The notes below the pieces were generated by a model. It saw only the letters and a program-made list of their open reading frames with translations, searched no databases and was not told the origin of the DNA. This document shows positions 33,104-40,399 of a DNA stretch of 64,000 nucleotides, piece after piece (the first letter of the stretch is position 1; each line of letters opens with the position of its first letter). Both the position numbers and the translations under genes were made by a program. This stretch comes from Phycisphaerales bacterium (GTDB lineage: Bacteria > Planctomycetota > Phycisphaerae > Phycisphaerales > UBA1924): positions 1 through 64,000 of the forward strand of contig JAGQON010000009.1 of the NCBI GenBank assembly GCA_020427395.1, given 5' to 3'.

Positions 33104-34144
33104 TCAGACAATCATCTCGGAGTCGCCGCCACGCCCTTCAATCATCAGGTCTCCCGATTCCTCGAGGCGGCGGACGATATCGACGATGCGCTGCTGGGCC
33201 GACTCGACATCGCTGACGCGGACAGGCCCCATGAACTCCATATCTTCCTTGACCATGGCCGCCGCACGCTCGGACATGTTCGAGAAGATCTTCTCCTTGA
33301 GCTGCTCGCTGGCGGTCTTGAGCGCGAGCGAGAGCTCGTCGTTCTCGACCTCTTTGAGCACGCTCTGGATGCCCTTGTCGTTGACCAGCTTGATGTCCTC
33401 GAAGACAAACATCAGACGCCGGATCTCTTCGACCAGATCCGGGTCGTCCGCCTCGAGGCCCTCCATAATGGTCTTCTCGGTCGCTCGGTCGGTGAGGTTG
33501 AGGATCTCGGAGACGGTGGGTACGCCGCCCGCCTTCTCCATGCTCTGCATCAGCATGTTGCTCAGTCGCGACTCGAGCCCCCGCTCAACCTCGCGGATGA
33601 CCTCGGGGTTGGTCTGCTCCATGTTGGCGATGCGCTTGATGACCTCGAGCTGCTTCTCCATCGCCAGCCCGCCGAGGATCTCGGACGCCTTGTGGTGAGA
33701 GAGGTGGCAAAGGATGAGCGCGATGGTCTGCGGATGCTCGTCCTGGATGAAGGTCAGCAGGTTGTCGCTCTCGGCCCGCTGCAGGAAGCTGAAGGGCGTC
33801 TTCTGGACCTGCGTCTGGATCTGCGAGAGCATCCTCTCCGCGATCCCCGGGTCCATCGAGTTCTGGAGCAGCAGCTTGGCATACGACAGCGAGCCCTCGT
33901 TGGCGTACTGCGTTGCGATGGAGATGTTGTAGAACTCCGCAACGACCGCGTTCTGCACCTTGTCGGGCACCCGCCCGAGCCCAGCGAGCGAGCGGGTCAC
34001 CTCTTCGACGCGATCGTTAGGCATGTGCTTGAGCACACTGGCCGCGCTGTCCGGGCCGATCGCGAGCAGGAGGATGGCCGCCTTCTCGATTCCGTCGAGC
34101 TCTGAGATACTCTCTGGGAATGGCTCGTTGGGTTTGCGTGGCAT
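33104..34144 (-). CDS. fliG: Flagellar motor switch protein FliG
   Basis: C-ring rotor protein that touches MotA. It has 346 residues with three domains. N: ILLLAIGPDSAASVLKHMPN. M: the EHPQTIALILCHL motif near residue 140. C: the charged torque helix, here SALKTASEQLKEKIFSNMSE-like with ERAAAMVKEDMEFMGPVRVS. Full family length. It follows fliF by 30 nt. Confidence 0.97.
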   Translation of the reverse strand: MPRKPNEPFPESISELDGIEKAAILLLAIGPDSAASVLKHMPNDRVEEVTRSLAGLGRVPDKVQNAVVAEFYNISIATQYANEGSLSYAKLLLQNSMDPGIAERMLSQIQTQVQKTPFSFLQRAESDNLLTFIQDEHPQTIALILCHLSHHKASEILGGLAMEKQLEVIKRIANMEQTNPEVIREVERGLESRLSNMLMQSMEKAGGVPTVSEILNLTDRATEKTIMEGLEADDPDLVEEIRRLMFVFEDIKLVNDKGIQSVLKEVENDELSLALKTASEQLKEKIFSNMSERAAAMVKEDMEFMGPVRVSDVESAQQRIVDIVRRLEESGDLMIEGRGGDSEMIV

Positions 34145-34174
34145 AATGCGGTCGAGTCCTTTACCTGAGACTTA

Positions 34175-35872
34175 TTACTGGTGTCCCTGCTCAGACCATC
34201 GCTCAACGAGCGCTGCGGCGGATTCGGGGTCCTTGTCGATCAGCTCCGACACCTGGTCGCGCAGCTGCTGAACCTCAACCAGCTGATCATCGACCTCGAT
34301 ACCGGTCATCACATGCTCGCCCTCGCCCGCCTCTCCGATCAGCTCGTCACCCATCCCGATATCCTGCGGGATGCCCACCAGCTGCTCGGCGTTTGGCAGC
34401 TCGATCCGCTTGGCGCTGCGCTTGACCATCATCGCCATCATGCCCAGTGAGAGCACGGCCAGGATGGCGACCACGATGGTTTCCACGAGCCGGCCGGCAC
34501 CCGCGAGCATACCGCCGCCGCTTGTGAGCGAGCCGAGCATGCCGACAGAGCCACCGCTCCCGCCAGTCGGGATGTACGCGCCCATGAGCGGGGCCATCTG
34601 CAACGACAGCTCGCCGCTGAGGCGGTTCCCGTCCGCCCCGAGGCTCACGAGGTGCGGACGAACCAATGCCTCGAATGCCTCTCGAGACTGCTCGAAGAAG
34701 GCCTGCGCCTCCTCGCTTGTGACCGGTTCGGGCTCGGCACCATCGGTGGCTGTCCGGCTCCGCTCAATGATCTCGACGATGTACTCCTGCGGGATGATGA
34801 TCGAGGCACTCAGGTGCGTCGGCATGCCGCGTGGATCGATGACGGTCTTGGTCTTGTTTCCGATCGCGGAGGTGTACTCAGTGTCACCGGTGGTTTGTTC
34901 GTTGCTCGAACCGGTGCCACTGCCGTTGTTGATCGACACCGCCTGGTTCGAACGAACGCCTGACTCGGCCCCACGGCTCGCCTCGCGGGAGAGTGTTTCC
35001 ACGGACTTGGAGCTCTTGATCAGCGATACGGTGCCCTCGTCCTTTGGCGTGAAGAGGTTCTCAGTAGACTGAACACTCGTGATATCCACATGGGCCGTCA
35101 CCGAGACGATGACATTGGGGATGTGCCCGAAGATGCCCTCGATCTTCTCACGCGTGTGCTTCTCAACCTGCGTGGCGTACTCAAGGTAGCGACCCGAAGC
35201 CTGGGCATCTTCATCGCTCGATGTGTGCGCCCGACCCGTTGAACCGTCGATCACCTGGACTCGCTCCGGCGAGAGCCCCGAGACGGCCCCCGCGACCAGG
35301 CGGGCGACCGCGTCGACCTTGCCCTGCGAAAGACCGCCGAGCCCAGCGGAGAACACTGTTACAGATGCCGTGGCGGGGCGAGCGGCTCGCCCCAGGCCCG
35401 TTGTCTGCGGCACATCGAGGATGACGCTGGCCTTGGAGACGCCCTGAAAGCGTGCGATGTTCGCAGCGAGTTCGTTCTGCAGCGCGATGAAGTACTGCTG
35501 GCGGTGCTGCTGGCTGGACGCTTTCCAGTCCTGGCTCCCGATGAGGTTGGAGAAGAGCAGCGTGGTATCGCCCGGCAACTGCCCCGACTCGGCGAGATAC
35601 GCCAGCGCGGCCCGCTGCTGCCCTTGCGGAACCACGACCTTGCCATCAATCACCTGCGCATCGTACCCAGCACCCCGGAGGGCTCCGGCGGTATCGATCT
35701 CGCCGCCAACTGGGATCAGGTCCACCATGGCGGGCTTGGCTGCGTACTGGGAGACCAGGAAGAGCGTCATCGTCGCGATGACCGCGAGCGATGCGAGTAG
35801 CAGCTTCTGCGAAGCGGTCATCTTCGCGAACTGCAACTGGATCTGCGACATGACCTGTCGGAGCTGGTCCAT
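34175..35872 (-). CDS. fliF: Flagellar MS-ring protein FliF
   Basis: Forms the membrane MS ring. It has 565 residues from the ATG at 35872, chosen because AGGAGG lies ten bases upstream; the frame is open to 35983 but that stretch looks uncoded. The first membrane segment is KLLLASLAVIATMTLFLVSQ (about 22-41). The ring-building motifs follow: ELAANIARFQGVSKASVILD, ASVTVFSAGLGGLSQGKVDA and VARLVAGAVSGLSPERVQVI. The second membrane segment is LVETIVVAILAVLSLGMMAM near residue 475, with a FliG-binding acidic tail after it. Confidence 0.96.
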   Translation of the reverse strand: MDQLRQVMSQIQLQFAKMTASQKLLLASLAVIATMTLFLVSQYAAKPAMVDLIPVGGEIDTAGALRGAGYDAQVIDGKVVVPQGQQRAALAYLAESGQLPGDTTLLFSNLIGSQDWKASSQQHRQQYFIALQNELAANIARFQGVSKASVILDVPQTTGLGRAARPATASVTVFSAGLGGLSQGKVDAVARLVAGAVSGLSPERVQVIDGSTGRAHTSSDEDAQASGRYLEYATQVEKHTREKIEGIFGHIPNVIVSVTAHVDITSVQSTENLFTPKDEGTVSLIKSSKSVETLSREASRGAESGVRSNQAVSINNGSGTGSSNEQTTGDTEYTSAIGNKTKTVIDPRGMPTHLSASIIIPQEYIVEIIERSRTATDGAEPEPVTSEEAQAFFEQSREAFEALVRPHLVSLGADGNRLSGELSLQMAPLMGAYIPTGGSGGSVGMLGSLTSGGGMLAGAGRLVETIVVAILAVLSLGMMAMMVKRSAKRIELPNAEQLVGIPQDIGMGDELIGEAGEGEHVMTGIEVDDQLVEVQQLRDQVSELIDKDPESAAALVERWSEQGHQ

Positions 35873-36060
35873 TCCTGCGCGGCCTCCTGCCTCCTGGGGC
35901 GCAATCCTTGCACCCCACGGCGCGGAACCCGCGCCTCCGATCGGCATCATCGGCACAAGCGCGCGCGCGGCTTGATAACCCAAGCGGACTTCCCAAACCT
36001 TTTTTTCACAATGGAGCCGGCGTGCATCTCTTGCGCACTACGACGAAGAGCACAGAACGA

Positions 36061-36372
36061 TCAGACACGCATCTGCTTGATCTCGTCGTACGCCTGCATG
36101 ACCTGATTACGCATCGCCTGCAGCATCTTGAAAGCCGTTTCAGCCTTGTCCGTCGCCGCCACAACGCCTTCAAGATCCTTGCGTTTGCCGGTCATGAGGT
36201 CTTCGGCTGCCTGCGAGGCGTCCTGCTGCAAGGCATTGACCTCATTGAGGTTCTGCATGAGCATCTTCTTGAAGTCGGCCCCGCCCTGCGGACGAGATTG
36301 CTGCCCCTGCATGGGGCGAGGCAGGTTCTGGGGGCCGCCTGCGTTTGAGATGAGTCCGAGTGGGTCGCTCAT
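36061..36372 (-). CDS. fliE: Flagellar hook-basal body protein FliE
   Basis: Joins the MS ring to the rod. It has 103 residues, the family length. The C-terminal signature is KAETAFKMLQAMRNQVMQAY followed by DEIKQMRV. The middle has DFKKMLMQNLNEVNALQQDA. It follows flgC by 35 nt in the standard flgB-flgC-fliE order. The 188-nt gap to fliF contains TTGCGCAC at 36031-36038. Confidence 0.93.
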   Translation of the reverse strand: MSDPLGLISNAGGPQNLPRPMQGQQSRPQGGADFKKMLMQNLNEVNALQQDASQAAEDLMTGKRKDLEGVVAATDKAETAFKMLQAMRNQVMQAYDEIKQMRV

Positions 36373-36407
36373 GCGTGTGTCTCTAAGAATGCATCAATCA
36401 CAGTGTA

Positions 36408-36809
36408 TCAGGCAAGCAGTCGCAATGCCTGTGCCACCATGCTCTTCATCGTTTCCGCCGCGGCGATATTCGCCTCGTACGCTCGTGAGGCCTGGAGGCC
36501 GTTCACCCATTCTGTCGTCGAATCGATGTCGGGCACCATCACATAGCCCTCGGCATCGGCGTACTTGTGCCCGGGGCGGAGTTCGCGCCGGAGCGAACCC
36601 TGCTGGATCTCGATCTCCGCCACACGCACGCCCTGCGGGTCGTCCGGGTTGCCAGCCGGCTCGAGCATCGCGGCCCGGCGGAGATACGGGTCGTACTCGC
36701 CCTTCGAGTTCTCCAGCGAGTTCATGTTGGCGATGTTCGCAGCGATAACCTGCATCCGCGTGCGTTGGGCGATCATGCCGGAGGTTGAGATATCAAGTGA
36801 GCCGTACAT
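36408..36809 (-). CDS. flgC: Flagellar basal-body rod protein FlgC
   Basis: Proximal rod subunit with 133 residues. The N-terminal rod motif is LDISTSGMIAQRTRMQVIAA followed by NIANMNSLENSKGEYDPYLR. The conserved DPYLRR and the terminal helix AYEANIAAAETMKSMVAQAL are intact. It lies 16 nt after flgB. Confidence 0.95.
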   Translation of the reverse strand: MYGSLDISTSGMIAQRTRMQVIAANIANMNSLENSKGEYDPYLRRAAMLEPAGNPDDPQGVRVAEIEIQQGSLRRELRPGHKYADAEGYVMVPDIDSTTEWVNGLQASRAYEANIAAAETMKSMVAQALRLLA

Positions 36810-36825
36810 GCCTCAGTTCTCCCTG

Positions 36826-37263
36826 TTAGACCACACGCTGGGCGATCGCGCCCCGGATGAGCCCCTGGTTCTTCCGCATCAGCTCTCCGGCGACCCGGAA
36901 CATCGTGGCGTTTTCGACCATGTCCTGCATCAGTCGCTCAAGATCGCGCTGGTTCCGGTCCTGGAAGAGCACACCGTCGATCGGGGTCTTGGGCTCGAGC
37001 ACCATCTGCCCTCCGACCATACGAACCTCGCTGGACCCGCTCAGGTCCAACTCGCCCGCGAAGCCGCCGTTGGTGTCCCGGCGTCGCTCGATCGCCTTGC
37101 CGAGTGCCCGCTGAAAGGCCTTCGGGTCGGCATCGACCCCCTGATAGTTGGGGGTATCGATGTTCGCGATGTTCTGGGCGATCAGACGCTGACGCTGACC
37201 GGCGAAGAGAAACATCTTCTCCAAGGCGGGCATCGCACCGGCTGTCGCGAGATCAGTAATCAT
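36826..37263 (-). CDS. flgB: Flagellar basal-body rod protein FlgB
   Basis: Proximal rod subunit with 145 residues from the ATG at 37263; GGGAG lies 10 bases upstream, and the sequence further up belongs to the 3' end of the activator gene. The rod motif is RLIAQNIANIDTPNYQGVDA near residue 32, and the C-terminal helix region has LERLMQDMVENATMFRVAGE. It begins the flgB-flgC-fliE-fliF-fliG-fliH-fliI structural run. Confidence 0.94.
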   Translation of the reverse strand: MITDLATAGAMPALEKMFLFAGQRQRLIAQNIANIDTPNYQGVDADPKAFQRALGKAIERRRDTNGGFAGELDLSGSSEVRMVGGQMVLEPKTPIDGVLFQDRNQRDLERLMQDMVENATMFRVAGELMRKNQGLIRGAIAQRVV

Positions 37264-37310
37264 GAACGGGACTCCCAGCTGCTTCGCACGCAAGAAGCGT
37301 GCCGGTTCGG

Positions 37311-38819
37311 TCAGAGACTCTGAGAAACGAGGCTTTCTTCCTTCCACTTCTTGAGCTTCAGCCCCAGCGTGCGAACCCCGATCCCCAGGGCCTTGGCGGT
37401 CTTCTGGCGGTGCCCATTGAAACGCTGGAGGGTTGCCACGATGGTCTCCCGCTCGATATCGGCCAGCGTGCGATCACCCGGCTGGGCATGCTCGACGGCC
37501 TTGTGCACGATACCGTTCGACCCGTGCATGGGCGAGGCCTGGAGCACGGGCTTGGCTTCGGCGAAGGAGTGGGCGTGCGCCTCCCCCGCTATGCTCGCGG
37601 CCCGAAGGGGCGTCGCCTTCGGTGTAGGGCGTGCGCTCATCAGCCACGGCTCGACGAGTGAGGCGTGGATGATTGTCGATTTGGCGTCGCTGAGGACAAC
37701 GGCACGCTCGCAGATGTTCTGAAGCTCGCGAACATTGCCCGGCCAGCTGTATTGCTCAAGAAGTCGCTTCGCGTCGTCGTCAAACGACATCGCCCGTCGA
37801 CCGTCGCGGCGGGCGATCTGATCAACAAAGTATTGCGAGAGCACGCCGACATCGCCCGCCCGTTCACGCAGCGGCGGGATCGTGATCGGGAGCACATTCA
37901 GGCGATAGAAGAGGTCCTGGCGGAACTCGCCCATCGAGGCTGCGTGGGGCAGGTCGCGGTTGCTCGTGGCCAGGATGCGGACGTCGACGCCAATCGTGGT
38001 GCTCGAACCCACCCGCTCGAACGCCCGCTCCTGCAGCACACGCAGCAACTTGGCCTGGATCTGGGGCGAGACCTCGCTCACCTCGTCGAGCAGCAGCGAG
38101 CCATCGTTAGCCAGTTCGAATCGCCCCTTGCGGAGCTTGTCTGCCCCGGTGAAGGCACCCTTCTCGTGCCCGAAGAGCTCGGACTCAAGCAGGCTCTCGT
38201 TGAGAGCCGCGCAGTTGACCGCGAGGAAGGGGTTATGAGCTCTGGGGCTCAGATCGTGCACGGCCCGTGCGACAACTTCTTTGCCCACGCCGCTCTCGCC
38301 GGTGATCAGCACGGTGCCGTGGCTCGATGCCACCGCACGCACCTGCTCGCGGACCTTTCGCATCGCGTCGGACTCGCCGACCAGGCGATCGAGACCGCAG
38401 CGCTGCTCCGGCTCTCCGGTGCCTGCTTTGAGGATAGCGTTCTCACGCACGAGCGACGCGTGCTGGATTGCCCGCTTGACGCTGATGATGAGTTCATCGC
38501 CTTCGAAGGGCTTGGTGATGAAGTCGTATGCCCCGTTCTTCATCGCCTGCACGGCAATCTCGATCGAGCCATATGCCGTCATCAGGATCACGGGCAGCTC
38601 ATCATCGTGCTGGTTGATCTGAGTGGCAAGCTCGAGTCCGGTCATGCCCGGCATGTTGTGGTCGGTAACGACGCAGTCGGGGCGTCGGGTCGTGATCTCG
38701 GCGAGGGCGCTGCGTGCGTCGTTGGCGGTCCGCACGCTGAAGCCCGCTCGTGTAAGAGTCGAGCCCACCGAGTCACGCATCATCTCTTTGTCATCAACCA
38801 CGAGTACGGTTCGTGTCAT
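37311..38819 (-). CDS. Sigma-54-dependent response regulator (FlrC/NtrC type)
   Basis: 502 residues. The receiver domain (about 1-120) has the phosphoacceptor Asp in CVVTDHNMPGM. The AAA+ domain (about 150-390) has Walker A ITGESGVGKEVVARAVH and the sigma-54-contacting motif GAFTGAD. A Fis-type HTH closes the protein: HRQKTAKALGIGVRTLGLKL. In many polar flagellates the FlrBC/FleSR pair turns on middle flagellar genes with sigma-54. The gene lies between its kinase (4 nt upstream) and flgB (47 nt downstream), which supports that role. No clear sigma-54 promoter was found on inspection. Confidence 0.92.
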   Translation of the reverse strand: MTRTVLVVDDKEMMRDSVGSTLTRAGFSVRTANDARSALAEITTRRPDCVVTDHNMPGMTGLELATQINQHDDELPVILMTAYGSIEIAVQAMKNGAYDFITKPFEGDELIISVKRAIQHASLVRENAILKAGTGEPEQRCGLDRLVGESDAMRKVREQVRAVASSHGTVLITGESGVGKEVVARAVHDLSPRAHNPFLAVNCAALNESLLESELFGHEKGAFTGADKLRKGRFELANDGSLLLDEVSEVSPQIQAKLLRVLQERAFERVGSSTTIGVDVRILATSNRDLPHAASMGEFRQDLFYRLNVLPITIPPLRERAGDVGVLSQYFVDQIARRDGRRAMSFDDDAKRLLEQYSWPGNVRELQNICERAVVLSDAKSTIIHASLVEPWLMSARPTPKATPLRAASIAGEAHAHSFAEAKPVLQASPMHGSNGIVHKAVEHAQPGDRTLADIERETIVATLQRFNGHRQKTAKALGIGVRTLGLKLKKWKEESLVSQSL

Positions 38820-38823
38820 CGTC

Positions 38824-39795
38824 TTACCTCATCACGCTCGGTGACGCGCCCGCACCGGGAGCGATCATCCGGATATCAGTTGTTTCAACGGCAGATTCAC
38901 GCACGACCACGACCGGCTGACGCACGGGGAGTACGAGTCGCACCCATGCGCCCCGCTCTTCGCTGTGATTCCCGACCTCAACAAAGCCGCGGTGCGCATC
39001 CAGAATCCGGTGCACAATCGCCAACCCCAGCCCGGTGCCCGTCTCGCGGGTCGTGAAGAAGGGGTTGAACATGCGTTCGATCACCTGCTCGGGTATCCCA
39101 TCACCGCGATCATGCACCGTAATCGACACTCCGGTCTCAGCACGATCATCACGCTGAATCTCGCAAACCCGTGTCTCGATGACAATCCTGCCGCCACCAG
39201 AAACCCGATTGGCCTCACCCGCGTTGCGGAGCAGATTGACAAGGGCCTGCTGGATCAGCCCGGGGTCGCACTCGAGTTCCACGGACTTGAGCTCGCCGTC
39301 CCGCTCGACGCTGCCCACGATCTCGGCGCAGCACGCATCGATCGCGTGGTCGATGATCGAACCGGTCTCGGAAGGCACAAAGCGGGCGCTGGTTTCGCGA
39401 GCGAAGCTCAGGACATCGCCCACGATCTCGTCGAGCCCACGAACCGCCCGCCCGATCTTCTCCACGACCTGCTGCTGGTCGGGGAGGGCTGCGAGGTCCT
39501 CGTGGAGCATGCTCGCGTACAGGCGGATGGAACCCAGCGGGTTGCGGATCTCATGCGATATGCCTGCGGCCATCTCGCCCAGGGCCGCCAATCGGCGAGA
39601 ACGCTGGAGCGCTTCGTTGGCATCACGCAGCTCCGAGTTGAGGCGGGCGACCTCCGAGCGCAGCTGCTCATGGGTCCGCTCGAGCTTTGTCGTGACCTCG
39701 GTAAAGGCCGACATGAGATCGGCGAGATCGGTCGGCGAGAGCGCACCTCCTGCGGAGACGGTCTCGGGCATCAGCTGCATCATGCGTTCGCTCAT
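38824..39795 (-). CDS. Sensor histidine kinase (FlrB type)
   Basis: 323 residues with no membrane segment, so it is cytoplasmic. The N-terminal coiled-coil region (about 20-75) has FTEVTTKLERTHEQLRSEVA. The DHp H-box is MAAGISHEIRNPLGSIRLYA near residue 80. The ATP-binding domain has VNLLRNAGEA (N box), DRGDGIPEQVIERMFNPFF (G1/F) and GTGLGLAIVHRIL (G2). It is the partner of the adjacent sigma-54 activator. The input signal is unknown; export status of the basal body is a known cue for FlrB-type kinases. Confidence 0.92.
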   Translation of the reverse strand: MSERMMQLMPETVSAGGALSPTDLADLMSAFTEVTTKLERTHEQLRSEVARLNSELRDANEALQRSRRLAALGEMAAGISHEIRNPLGSIRLYASMLHEDLAALPDQQQVVEKIGRAVRGLDEIVGDVLSFARETSARFVPSETGSIIDHAIDACCAEIVGSVERDGELKSVELECDPGLIQQALVNLLRNAGEANRVSGGGRIVIETRVCEIQRDDRAETGVSITVHDRGDGIPEQVIERMFNPFFTTRETGTGLGLAIVHRILDAHRGFVEVGNHSEERGAWVRLVLPVRQPVVVVRESAVETTDIRMIAPGAGASPSVMR

Positions 39796-39798
39796 GGC

Positions 39799-40284
39799 TC
39801 AGCCCCGCCGATCCTGCATGATGGGGTTGGGGGTCTGCGATCGCACGGAGTATGCACGCAGGGCGCTGCGGCCCGAACCCATGCTCGCAAGCTGCGAGGC
39901 GAGCTGGTCGCGGGTGAGCTGCATGCGCTCCTGATCCTGTGCATCGCGTTCGCGGAGTCGCTTCATCGTGTGCTCATAGCTTGCGATGCGGCGCAGGGCA
40001 CCGTTGAAGACCTGCGCGCCGAGGGTATCGCGGGCTGATGGATCCTCGATGAAGGCACCGAGCTCTTCGCCCACCCGAACCAGACCCTGCACGATTGGTT
40101 CTCGCTTCGCCACGACCTCAACGATCTGCTGCACCTGACCCGATTCGATCGCGTGCTGCTGCTGGGCACTGACGGCCTCGAGCTGCTCGACAAGCGTCCC
40201 CGTCTCCTCGAGCAACGATTCGAGGCGTGCCTCAAGCATCGCCGCATAGTCTTCTGGTGTCTGGTTCGTACCCGGCGTGGTCAT
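39799..40284 (-). CDS. FlgN-like export chaperone (putative)
   Basis: 161 residues from the ATG at 40284, preceded by GGGGG. The protein is helical and coiled-coil-like, with AMLEARLESLLEETGTLVEQ, LEAVSAQQQHAIESGQVQQI and a middle ALRRIASYEHTMKRLRERDA. The arrangement of two long helices plus a flexible Ser/Arg-rich tail resembles FlgN, the chaperone of the hook-filament junction proteins FlgK and FlgL. Those substrates are not in the window. The call is based on fold type and position as the first gene of the flagellar cluster. Confidence 0.5.
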   Translation of the reverse strand: MTTPGTNQTPEDYAAMLEARLESLLEETGTLVEQLEAVSAQQQHAIESGQVQQIVEVVAKREPIVQGLVRVGEELGAFIEDPSARDTLGAQVFNGALRRIASYEHTMKRLRERDAQDQERMQLTRDQLASQLASMGSGRSALRAYSVRSQTPNPIMQDRRG

Positions 40285-40349
40285 CCGTGACCCCCTGCGT
40301 GACAGTGCGCCGCACGGGACTCCGTTCCCGATCAGCAACGCTCAACCGA

Positions 40350-40360
40350 GTTATCGGCCG
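40350..40360 (-). promoter_or_regulatory. Sigma-28-type -10 element upstream of the FlgN-like gene
   Basis: The minus strand reads CGGCCGATAAC, identical to the 11-mer upstream of fliN. It includes GCCGATAA and lies about 65 bp before the ATG at 40284, giving an estimated leader near 60 nt. No TAAA -35 is evident. A TGTGCGCA half-site (40382-40389) lies 22 bp further upstream. Confidence 0.45.
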
Positions 40361-40399
40361 TTCGCGCGGTTTTCTCCACACTGTGCGCAAAAAACACGC

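Noticed and set aside
32498-34105. 535-codon plus-strand open frame opposite fliH and fliG
   Set aside because: It spans two well-defined flagellar genes and their boundary; composition (Leu, Asp, His, Arg-rich) is that of an antisense frame.
37665-39056. 463-codon plus-strand open frame opposite the kinase and activator genes
   Set aside because: Antisense shadow; the minus strand has intact receiver, AAA+ and histidine-kinase motifs.
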